Positions 42,676-51,300 of a stretch of DNA of 64,000 bases are shown here, piece after piece. Under the pieces are notes generated by a model. That model was not told the origin of the DNA. It did no database searches and saw only the letters and a list, made by a program, of their open reading frames with translations. Made by a program: the position numbers and the translations under genes. Source of the stretch: Candidatus Accumulibacter cognatus (GTDB lineage Bacteria > Pseudomonadota > Gammaproteobacteria > Burkholderiales > Rhodocyclaceae); NCBI GenBank assembly GCA_013414765.1, contig CP058708.1, positions 3,219,553-3,283,552 on the forward strand, read 5' to 3'. Within the stretch, counting starts at the first letter, position 1; every line of letters begins with the position of its first letter.

Positions 42676-42898
42676 CGGGCGCAAAAAAGCATCGCCGATA
42701 ATGACGTCGCGATGCCAAGAAAAGAGCATGGCAGGATCGCTCAGATGCCTCGGTCAAGCACCACCCCAGGTGCCTCTAACTTTGGCTGGCGAGCAGACCG
42801 TGCCTTTGAATGTTTCATGATACGGGGTGGCTACCAGTCCTGCAATGACCGTTAGCGACATGGGTGCGAACGAAAGTGTTGGACGGGGAGTCTTGTTT
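42676..42898. other. Short spacer, no gene recognised
   Basis: The vWA-fragment frame continues to 42855 but loses similarity after about 42675. Nothing else recognisable was found before the ISKra4-like remnant, which begins on the minus strand at 42899. Confidence 0.35.
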
Positions 42899-43144
42899 TT
42901 AAGCCGCTCTGCGTAGAGGCTCCGCCCAGCGCTTTTCCCAATAGGTTTCCCACAGCGGGTTATGTCACATGACCCGCAGGATGATCATGGCTTGAGTCCT
43001 GTCCGCACGCCACCAAGCCCCTGGGCGCTTGAGGTGGGTCTGCACGAGGTCGCGATGAGGACTCTCGACCTCGCCAGAACCGACGGGTGGATTCAGCGCA
43101 AGTGCGCGGGGGTAGTCCAACTTGTCGAGTCGGTTGGAGAAATA
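42899..43144 (-). pseudogene. ISKra4-family-like transposase, C-terminal part (left of IS630)
   Basis: Reading on the minus strand from the IS630 junction: YFSNRLDKLDYPRALALNPP, VGSGEVESPHRDLVQTHLKR, PGAWWRADRTQAMIILRV, an in-frame TGA at 42967-42965, then HNPLWETYWEKRWAEPLRRA to TAA 42899. The DYPRALALN.P.GSGEVES...Q.RLK..GAWW pattern is typical of ISKra4-like transposases. The upstream part continues on the far side of the IS630 element at 44297. Confidence 0.65.
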
Positions 43145-44296
43145 GCGCTAGTGTTTAATTGCATAGGTTAACAATAGTATTCCGTAACTGCGTGCCTTTG
43201 ACCTCGCGCTTTCGCCAGACGAAGGGAGCGGCGTTCTGGTTGTAAGCGGTGGTGAATTGGTGAATGGCCTCAACGAGTTGATCGACACTTGAAAAGCTGG
43301 CATTTCGCAGCGTCTTGCGTTGGAAGATGCCGAACCAGATCTCCACTTGGTTAAGCCAACTGGCGCTGGTGGGTGTGAAGTGGAAGGTGACGTTGGGGTG
43401 GGCAGCCAGCCACTCGTCGTTCTTCTGGTGCGTATTGAAGTTGTCCAGGATGACGTGGATTTCACGGTCGGCGGGTTCGTCAGCGACAACCTCCGCCATG
43501 AAGGCCTGGAAGTCGGCGCGCTTCTGGGTTGGTGTGGTCTTGCCGCGGATGACGCCGGTGGCTACTTCCAGGGCGGCGAACAGATTAACGGTGCCATGGC
43601 ACTTGTAGGTGCTCTGGAGTCCCTGGACCACCTTCCCGCTACTGGTCTGGACATAGCCGCGTCGGCGCTCCAGAGCCTGGATCGGGGGCTTCTCGTCGAC
43701 GCTCAGAACCATCGCCTTTTCCGGTGGGTTCAGGTACAGTCCAATGACATCCGCGGCTTTGGCCGCGAAATCGGGGTCCGTGCTGACACACCAGGAGCGA
43801 TGGCGCTGCAGTTGGATGCCCTCCCGACGCAATACGCGCCATACGGCGTCGTCCGACACCGCCAGCACCTTCGCCAATGACCCCCCATCCCAACTCGCCC
43901 TCCCCTCCGGAGGAGTCAGTTCCAGCTGCGTCAGGATACGGTCGCGCAGATCCTTCCCGTACTTCGCCGGCTTGCCCGACCGAGCCGCATCACGCAACCC
44001 GGACAAGCCCTGCTCGGCAAAGCGCCGACGCCACAACCCCACGGTGTTCGGCCGTACCCCGACTTCGCGGGCGACCTCCTCGTTTTGCAGACCCTGCAAA
44101 CAGCCCAGGACGATCCTCGCTCGCTCGGCCAAACGAACCTCGCCGCTGCGACTGCGTGACATTCGTTCCAACTCCCTCTTTACCTCTGCTGTGCAGGACA
44201 GCGCTACCGCCACACGTCCCATTTCCTTCTCCCACCAGAAAAGCATTGGGAGGTATCATATTAATACTAGCTAATAATGCAATTAGACACTAGCGA
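43145..44296 (-). mobile_element. IS630-family insertion sequence (TA target duplication)
   Basis: Inverted ends are GCGCTAGTGTTTAATTGCAT at 43145-43164 and, read inward from 44296, TCGCTAGTGTCTAATTGCAT: 18 of 20 match. Both are flanked by TA (43143-43144 and 44297-44298), the target duplication of this family. Size is 1152 bp. Removing it and one TA joins the two ISKra4-like pieces in frame at QKYFSNRL, confirming the boundaries. Confidence 0.88.
43155..44246 (-). CDS. IS630-family transposase
   Basis: A 363-residue intact transposase. The N-terminal paired HTH region (AERARIVLGCLQGLQNEEVA, VRPNTVGLWRRRFAEQGLSG) precedes the DDE core: AMVLSVDEKPPIQALERR (D1), EIHVILDNFNTHQKNDEW (D2), SWLNQVEIWFGIFQRKTLR (E). 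The first codons (MLFWWEKEMGRV) may be dispensable; an internal ATG at residue 9 is an alternative start. The gene fills the element and its stop lies 10 bp inside the left end. Confidence 0.93.
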   Translation of the reverse strand: MLFWWEKEMGRVAVALSCTAEVKRELERMSRSRSGEVRLAERARIVLGCLQGLQNEEVAREVGVRPNTVGLWRRRFAEQGLSGLRDAARSGKPAKYGKDLRDRILTQLELTPPEGRASWDGGSLAKVLAVSDDAVWRVLRREGIQLQRHRSWCVSTDPDFAAKAADVIGLYLNPPEKAMVLSVDEKPPIQALERRRGYVQTSSGKVVQGLQSTYKCHGTVNLFAALEVATGVIRGKTTPTQKRADFQAFMAEVVADEPADREIHVILDNFNTHQKNDEWLAAHPNVTFHFTPTSASWLNQVEIWFGIFQRKTLRNASFSSVDQLVEAIHQFTTAYNQNAAPFVWRKREVKGTQLRNTIVNLCN

Positions 44297-44390
44297 TATT
44301 TTTGGCCGGTGTTATACGGTGATCGATCGCGTCGAGCGTTTGCCGCAGAGACTGCCGGAACTGTTCATGGCACTGACGCGGTAGGGGGCG
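44297..44390 (-). pseudogene. ISKra4-family-like transposase, internal part (right of IS630)
   Basis: Minus-strand reading of this piece gives QCHEQFRQSLRQTLDAIDHR in one frame and RSPYNTGQK in the frame that continues into YFSNRL on the other side of the IS630 element. A frameshift within the piece is therefore likely. Further upstream coding sequence is missing beyond about 44390. The assignment depends on the joined reading. Confidence 0.45.
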
Positions 44391-44496
44391 GGTCGCTGTA
44401 TGGGGGTTCGTTATTGGCGAAGCGCATTGGTGGGCTGCTTTTCAGGGGGTGACTTTAGCGACCCTCGTGTTCTTGAGCTCAGGCGCCAGAAATCTG

Positions 44497-44619
44497 GCGC
44501 CAGAAATCGACAACCCGGATGCGCTAGCCGATGGTCAGCGCATCCCAGACGAAAGCGCCGAGAAAGGCGGCCACTTGATAGAGTTGCCGAAAGAAAGTCC
44601 AGACCTGGATCGAATTCAT
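44497..44619 (-). pseudogene. Duplicate 5' fragment of the DUF2914 gene
   Basis: These 123 bp align without gaps to 29031-29153, the first 41 codons of the DUF2914 gene, with about 12 differences by eye. The frame starts MNSIQVWTFFRQLYQVAAFL and hits TAG after ALTIG. The match ends at a local tandem duplication of GGCGCCAGAAATCT (44482-44504). It is in the same orientation as the intact gene, so the two copies are direct repeats around the island. Confidence 0.85.
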
Positions 44620-44687
44620 GGAATCCATTGCCCACCGGCAGGCCGGCAATGCGCATGCTCCCGTTCGGTCATCTTGCCGGACGCCGC

Positions 44688-46328
44688 CTACGTGACCCGG
44701 AAATAGGCAAGCTGAGCGCGCAAATCGCTGGCCATGGCGTCGAGTTCGGCGGCACTGTCGGCGTTCACGTGCAGGGTCACCGTCGTCTCTTCGGCCATCT
44801 GCGATACCTGTTCAACATTGCGAGCGATATCGTTGGCAGCAATCGCCTGCTCACGGGTCGCGTTCGCCACCTCGCCGGCACGGCTGCGTGATTCGGCGGC
44901 TTCCCCGCTGATCGATTGCAGCATCCCGGCAACCGCATGGACTTTGGCCAGGGCGCGGTCGGTCTTCGGCGTTATTTCCTGCATGCCATCGACCGTCTGC
45001 CGGGTTTCACTCTGGATCTGCTCGATCACACGGGCGATTTCGTGCGTTGCCTTGGCGGTACGTTCGGCCAGCTTGCGCACCTCGTCGGCGACCACCGCGA
45101 AACCCCGGCCTTGCTCGCCGGCCCGCGCCGCCTCGATGGCCGCGTTGAGCGCCAGCAGATTGGTCTGATCGGCAATCTCGCGGATTACGTTGGCGATGCC
45201 GCCGACTTCTTCCGAACGCTTGAGCAGGCCGCCCACCTGCTTTGACGAGGAAGCAACAGCCGCTGACATGGCGTCGATTTCGGTCACCGCTTCGCCGATT
45301 GCCGCGACGCTCTGGCTACTCAGCGTCGCCGTTCGTTCCGAACCGGTTTCGGTCTGGCCGGCCAAGGCCGACACTTCGTTGATACTGACCGTGACTTCTT
45401 CCAGCGCTGCTGCCGACGCCGAAGTGGCCTGCGCCTGCGCTTCGGCGGCCCGGCCGATTTCGGCGGCCGCGGTGGACAGGGCTGATGCGTTGCGCGACAG
45501 CCTCACCGCGGCCTGGTCGATTTGGCCGAAGACCTGCGCCAGCCGGCCCTGCATCTCGGCCAGCGAGGCCAGCAGGCTTGCCCCCCCACGGCGCTCCAAG
45601 GTCACCTCCTGCGTCAGATCGCCGGCAGCGATGCGGCGCGTCACCTCGGCGGCGTAGCTGGGCTCGCCACCGAGGTGTCGCAGGATGCTGCCGCCGACCC
45701 GCCAGCCCAGGAGGCCGAGGAGCAGGAGCAGCACCAGGGAGATGCCACCGAGCCTGAGGAGTTGCTGCCGAAACTCGCTATCGACATCGTCGATGTAGAT
45801 GCCGGTACCGACGACCCAGCCCCAAGGTTCGAAGCCCTTGACGTATGAGAGCTTCGGCACGCCCGGAGCGCCCTGTGATCGCACCCATTGATACTCGACG
45901 AAGCCGGCGCCGCTGGCTTTGACCGTGTCCACGAACTTCTGGTACAGCGGCGCCCCAACCGCATCCTTGTTGCCCGATACATCGGTGCCCTCGACTTCCG
46001 GCTTGATCGGGTGCATGACCGAACGCGGATGCATGTCGTTGATCCAGAAATAGTCGTTGTTGCCATAACGGGCGACCCGCAGCGTTTCCTTTGCCGATTG
46101 CTGTGCCTGTTCCAGCGTCAGCCTGCCGGCTCTGGCCTCTTTGTCGTAGAAGGCCAATTGCGTCAGTGCATATTCAATCAGGTTCTTGACCTTGCTCTTT
46201 CGGTCCTCGAGCAAGCTGGCGCGAAGTTGAAGCGACGCGGCGATGGTGAGCAACAACAAGCCAGCCAGGGACAGCCCAACCAGCACCTGAATTCGTACAG
46301 AGACGCGCCAAGAGTCGAAGGTCAACAT
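44688..46328 (-). CDS. Methyl-accepting chemotaxis protein with Cache sensor
   Basis: A 546-residue chemoreceptor. TM1 is at about 15-32 ([18 protein letters not shown]). A periplasmic sCache_2-type domain follows ([37 protein letters not shown]), then TM2 near 188-207, HAMP, and the signalling domain with the conserved hairpin tip [20 protein letters not shown] and [20 protein letters not shown]. No C-terminal CheR-binding pentapeptide is seen. I prefer ATG 46328, since AAGGA lies six bases upstream; ATG 46334 is also possible. No che genes are adjacent. Confidence 0.92.
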   Translation of the reverse strand: MLTFDSWRVSVRIQVLVGLSLAGLLLLTIAASLQLRASLLEDRKSKVKNLIEYALTQLAFYDKEARAGRLTLEQAQQSAKETLRVARYGNNDYFWINDMHPRSVMHPIKPEVEGTDVSGNKDAVGAPLYQKFVDTVKASGAGFVEYQWVRSQGAPGVPKLSYVKGFEPWGWVVGTGIYIDDVDSEFRQQLLRLGGISLVLLLLLGLLGWRVGGSILRHLGGEPSYAAEVTRRIAAGDLTQEVTLERRGGASLLASLAEMQGRLAQVFGQIDQAAVRLSRNASALSTAAAEIGRAAEAQAQATSASAAALEEVTVSINEVSALAGQTETGSERTATLSSQSVAAIGEAVTEIDAMSAAVASSSKQVGGLLKRSEEVGGIANVIREIADQTNLLALNAAIEAARAGEQGRGFAVVADEVRKLAERTAKATHEIARVIEQIQSETRQTVDGMQEITPKTDRALAKVHAVAGMLQSISGEAAESRSRAGEVANATREQAIAANDIARNVEQVSQMAEETTVTLHVNADSAAELDAMASDLRAQLAYFRVT

Positions 46329-46330
46329 GT

Positions 46331-46441
46331 TCATTCCTTTTCTGGAAATCCTGATGATGAGACTGAACGGTCCAGGGTGCCCAAACCTGACAGCGCCAAC
46401 TTGTCCCGGAAGCAGACAATCTGGGCGCGCAAATCGCGTCG
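46331..46441 (-). pseudogene. Tail of a lost chemoreceptor-like gene
   Basis: The minus frame [20 protein letters not shown] followed by [16 protein letters not shown] ends in TGA at 46333-46331, beside the MCP start. [11 protein letters not shown] parallels the intact receptor's own C-terminus [13 protein letters not shown]. It looks like the last codons of a second receptor gene once upstream in tandem, or a recombination scar. Only about 36 codons support this. Confidence 0.35.
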
Positions 46442-46674
46442 CCCGAATCTTATTGCAAGGGTGTCATGTTGCCAATCGATCAGGTCGTGCCGCTGGCGGC
46501 AATATCCCGGTGGATCCCCATGAATTGTCGGGGATATCTGCCTGCTTCAGTTGCTAAGGGTTTATCCTATGCCGCCTGCTGTTGCGGCTTCCTGCTGCTC
46601 GGGCAGCGTCGTTCCCGCCTTCCGGTACCCTGAGGAAAGGGCCGGGAGGCGGCCAGCCTGTATCTGATCAAGCC

Positions 46675-48378
46675 ATGCATAAACCACTGTTCCTTGCCAC
46701 CCTGCTGTTCGCCCCGCCTGCAGTCGCCGTGGTGCCACAATTACAGGCGCCTGCGGAAGTGCGCGAAGTGTTGGGCAGCTACCTGGAAATTGGCGATGTC
46801 GCCGACGTTCCGGCGCAGGAGGTGTTTGAGCGCCGGATGCAGCGCGAGGTCGCCAGTCTGCTGGCGACCGAAGGCTATTTCTCGCCGCGCGTCGTGCTGC
46901 GCCCGCACGACGACAAGCTGCTGCTGGTGGTCGATCCAGGTCCGCGCTCGCTGATCGGCAGCGTACACATCGAAATCGTCGGCGATCTCGACCCCGAGTG
47001 GCAAAGGTCGTTGCTGCGGACCTGGAAATTGCCCACTGGCCGGCCCTTCCGGCAAACCGACTGGGACGAGGCCAAGCAAGCCTTGCTGGCCGAACTGCTG
47101 GCGGTCGATTACGCGGCCGCGCGTCTGCTGGACAGCCGTGCCGAGGTCGATCCCGAAGCGCGCCGGGTCGAACTGACGGTCGTGGCTGCCAGTGGCCCTC
47201 GCTACCGTTTCGGCGAACTGCAGATCAGTGGTCTCAAGCGCTACTCGGAGGAGCTGGTCGGGCGCTTCAACAGCAGCGTCAAGCCCGGCGAACCCTACCG
47301 CGAGGACAGGCTGCTGGCTTTGCAGGCGGCCTTGCAGAGTACGCCCTACTTCTCGTCGGTCAGCGTTACCCTCGAACGTGAGGGCAATGCTTCTGCGCCG
47401 TCCGGAGATGCCTGGGTGAGCGCACCGGTGCATGTGCGCCTGCGCGAGCGCGCCCCTTACCAATTAAGCTTGGGTGCTGGTTACAGCACCAATACTGGCG
47501 CCCGCGTCGAAGCTGCTTATCGGAGTAGTGATCTTTTCGGCCGCGCCTGGGAGCTGCATACTGGAGTTCGTATCGAACAATTGCGCCAGACGGCGTACAC
47601 CGACGTGTTTCTTCCACCGGATGAAGAGCAGCGCCGTGACGGTGTCGGTACGGCAGTCGAGCACTCCGACATTGAGAACCTGGGCATCCGCCGTTTCGCC
47701 GTCGGGGCCACACGGCTGCAACGGTACGGCAGCGTCGAGCAGCGTCTGGGAATCAACTGGCAAGAGGAACAACAATCGCCGCAGGGTGCGCCGTCCACCA
47801 CCGCGCGTGCCCTGACCGCACAGCTCGGCTGGTCCTGGCGGCACGCGAGGGATCCGCTCGACCCCGCCGAGGGCATTTCCCTGCAGTTTCAGCTGGGTGG
47901 AGGGAGCAAGTCATTGCTTTCCGATCGGGACTTTGTCCGGACCTATCTGCGCTATAGCCAGGGGATTCCGCTCGGCGCAAGCGCCGCGCTGCTCTTTCGC
48001 GGAGAGCTGGGGGTGACATTTGCTTCATCCGTACAGGGTATTCCACAGGATTTCCTTTTTCGTGCCGGTGGCAGCAACTCGGTACGCGGCTACGCCTATC
48101 AGAGCCTTGGTGTCAAACAGGGCGAGGCGATCGTCGGCGGACGTTACCTGGCGACGATCAGCGGCGAATACACGCACTGGATCAACCCGACCTGGGGCGC
48201 GGCAGTCTTTGTCGATGCCGGCAACGCGGTCGACAATCGCCAAGCGATCGACCTCGCGGTCGGTTATGGTGTCGGCGCACGCTGGCGAAGTCCGGCCGGA
48301 CCGCTCGGCATCGACCTTGCCTATGGTCAGCGCGAGGGCAAGCTGCGGCTGGATTTCTCGCTGGCGATTCCCTTTTGA
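46675..48378 (+). CDS. tamA: Autotransporter assembly factor TamA (Omp85 family)
   Basis: A 567-residue outer-membrane protein. The signal peptide is MHKPLFLATLLFAPPAVAV. POTRA domains occupy about residues 25-265 (VASLLATEGYFSPRV, FGELQISGLKRYSEELVGRF, LLALQAALQSTPYFSSVSV). A 16-strand barrel follows, ending with the Omp85 motif FLFRAGGSNSVRGYAYQSLG and the terminal Phe of DFSLAIPF. It overlaps or abuts tamB, with which it forms the translocation and assembly module. The frame is open 31 codons upstream, but ATG 46675 gives a proper signal peptide. Confidence 0.93.
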   Translation: MHKPLFLATLLFAPPAVAVVPQLQAPAEVREVLGSYLEIGDVADVPAQEVFERRMQREVASLLATEGYFSPRVVLRPHDDKLLLVVDPGPRSLIGSVHIEIVGDLDPEWQRSLLRTWKLPTGRPFRQTDWDEAKQALLAELLAVDYAAARLLDSRAEVDPEARRVELTVVAASGPRYRFGELQISGLKRYSEELVGRFNSSVKPGEPYREDRLLALQAALQSTPYFSSVSVTLEREGNASAPSGDAWVSAPVHVRLRERAPYQLSLGAGYSTNTGARVEAAYRSSDLFGRAWELHTGVRIEQLRQTAYTDVFLPPDEEQRRDGVGTAVEHSDIENLGIRRFAVGATRLQRYGSVEQRLGINWQEEQQSPQGAPSTTARALTAQLGWSWRHARDPLDPAEGISLQFQLGGGSKSLLSDRDFVRTYLRYSQGIPLGASAALLFRGELGVTFASSVQGIPQDFLFRAGGSNSVRGYAYQSLGVKQGEAIVGGRYLATISGEYTHWINPTWGAAVFVDAGNAVDNRQAIDLAVGYGVGARWRSPAGPLGIDLAYGQREGKLRLDFSLAIPF

Positions 48379-48392
48379 ACGACCTTGGAGTG

Positions 48393-51300
48393 ATGAGCGA
48401 AGGAATGACTGCAACACCGTCTGCCTCGCCGCAGGAATCGCCGCCACGCTGCTCCAGGCGCGGCTGGCTGGCCGTGCTGTCGGCCTTGCTGGCACTGCTG
48501 GCCGGTACCGTCTGGCTGCTCGGCAGCGAGGGGGGGATGCGCGTCATCTGCCGGATGATCGAAGGGCTGACCGCTGGCCAGCTCACGCTGATCGAGCCGA
48601 CAGGCACGCTGCGCGGGCCACTTTCCCTGCAGTCACTGCGCTGGCGGGATGAGACGCTGGATATCCAGGTGCAGGAGCTAGAGGTCGATTGGTACCCGGC
48701 CGAGCTGTTGCGCGGCCGCCTGGCGGTGGGTCTTGTCAAGGTGACGAGCCTTCGGGTAGCCAATCTCAGCAGCAGCGAAGCCACGAGGTTGCCCGACAAC
48801 CTGGTATGGCCGTTGTCGGTTGAAGTCGGGCAATTGAGTGTTGGGCGCTTCGAAGTGGGCGAGCATGCCCATCCGGACGGGAAGTCGGTGACGATTGCGG
48901 AAGCGGTCGAGGCGCAACTGTCGAGCGATGGTCTGTTGCACCGACTGCTCCATTTGCGGGCGCGCATTGGCGGCCTGAGGGTCGTTGCCGAAGCGTCGCT
49001 GGAAGCCAAGCCACCCTTCGCGCTGACCGCCAAAGCCGGCATCGAAGGCGATGCAGCCGGGCGGGCGCTCGCTTTTGATCTGACTGCCGAGGGGCGGCTT
49101 GAGGACTTCGCCCTGCAAGGCCTTGCGCGTGCAGGCGTGACCCCGGCGGGTGAACACTTCGCTGGCGAAATCGCCGCGCGGATCACGCCGTTTTCACCAC
49201 AGCCTGTTCTCGGCGCGGTGATCCAGCTTTCGGCTGTCGACCCTTCGGCCTGGATCGACGGTGCGCCGCAGGCTGTACTCGATCTGCGTGCCGAACTGCA
49301 GCCGAAGGGCAATGCCTCGGCGGGTCTGAGCGGGCGGCTGACGGTGCTCAATCGAAGTCCGGGACCCGTCGATCGGCAGCGCCTGCCTGTGGCATCGCTG
49401 CAGGCCGACCTTGCTCTCGGGGAAAACGGGTGGCGTCTGGCGAATCTCGATGCCCACGTGTCTGGTGGTGGGCGTCTGCAGGGTGGCGGCTGCCTGCATG
49501 CGGACGAATTGGCGCTTCGACTGGCGGTGACTTCGCTGGACGCGAGTGCGCTGCACAGCAGTCTGCGCCGTACGCAACTCGCAGGCCCGCTGCTCGCCAC
49601 GCTGGGTTTGAACAGCCAGCGACTCGAAACCGAATTGCGCGATGCGCAATTCTCGATCCACAGCAAACTGGCGATCGATCCCGACGAAATCGTTTTCGAG
49701 ACACTGCAGCTGCTCGCCGACGACGCCCGCCTGGTCGCTCGCGGCCAGGTTGCGCGGTCGGAGAGTGGCGGGTTTGCCGTGCGCGGAACATTGCAGAATT
49801 TCGACCCCAGTCGCTTCGCCAGGCTACCAGCAGCGCGCCTCAACGCCGAGTTCGCAGTGCAGGGACGCCGCCATCCACAGCTCGCGTTGGCCCTAAGTTT
49901 CCAATTGCAGAACAGCCGCTTCGGAAAGGAAGCTCTGCTGGCCGGCAACGGCGAAATCGATCTCGTTGGGCAACGCCTGCGCAGGGCGGATGTCGAGCTG
50001 ACCGCAGCTGGCAATCGACTGTCGGCAAAAGGCGCATTCGGCGCTGCCGGTGATCAACTGACCGTGCTGGTCGCTGCACCCAGGCTCGACCCCTTGGGTA
50101 TCACCGGCGAGCTCAACGGCCGCTTCGTTCTGAGCGGCAGCATGCAGGTGCCCGAAGTCTCGGCAGATCTGCAATCGGCGCACTTGGCGCTGCCAGGCTT
50201 CGGACAGCTACGCGGGCTGACGTTCAGCGCCCGCCTCGGTAACGGCAGTCAGGGGGAGCTGTCTGGCATGCTGCGCCTGGTGGGGCTGGACCTGTCGAAC
50301 GGGGAACGCGCCTTGCACGACGTGATGATCGACGCTGAGGGCGTGCGCAGCCAGCACCGCCTGCACGCACAGCTCAGCCTGCCGGTACAAGGCCATCGAC
50401 GTGATCTGCGCTTGCTGCTGGCAGGCGGTTTTGTAGCACAACCTGCCGGCATGACCTGGGCCGGTACGCTGAACGAGTTGACGCTGTCTTCCTTGGTCGA
50501 CAAGCACAAGCCATTCCTCCGTCTGGCTGCCGCGCTGCCACTGCAGTTGGCCAGCGGCAGCTACCGTGCTGGCCCGGGCGAGTTCATCGGCACCGGCTGG
50601 TCCTTGCAACTCGATCGCCTGCGTTACCAGCAGTCGCACTGGCAGAGTATCGGCGGTCTGCGCGCCTTGCCGGTGGGCCTGGTACTGGCCGAGTTCCCGG
50701 AATGGTCCGAGGCGCTGGCCGTGAGGGGCAATGGTGAGCCGTTGCGCCTCAACGGTGCATGGGAGATCGGTGCTGACGATGCTGCCGGCAGCTCGCGAAC
50801 GACCCTGCCGGTAGCGCGTATCCGGCTGTGGCGAGATCGCGGTGATCTGGCGATTGGCAACTTGCCGCTGGGTCTCGAAGAGGGCACCATGAGTCTGCTG
50901 GCCAATGGCGGTCGTTGCCAAGGCCAGATCAAGCTGCGCGGCCAGCGGCTCGGCGAAATCGCTGTCGACTTCAGCGCTGCCAGTTCGCCAGATGCCTGGC
51001 TCGACCGGCAGGCGCCATGGCGTGGAGAACTGCGCTTGAATGCTCCGGATCTGACCTGGGCTGGCCCGCTCGTTGGCGACGGCTGGCAACTCGGCGGTCG
51101 TCTATCGGGCAGCATGCTGCTTGCAGGGACCCCGGCGCAGCCGCGCCTCAACGGCGAATGGCGAGGCGATGGGCTGGTTGTGCGCGCACTCGACCAGGGG
51201 GTGCGTCTGGAGCGCGGCAAGCTGCTATTGCAATTGCGCAGTGATGCCGCAACGGATGTTCGCTTGCTGCTCAGGGAACTCTCATTCGAGAGTGAGTTGC

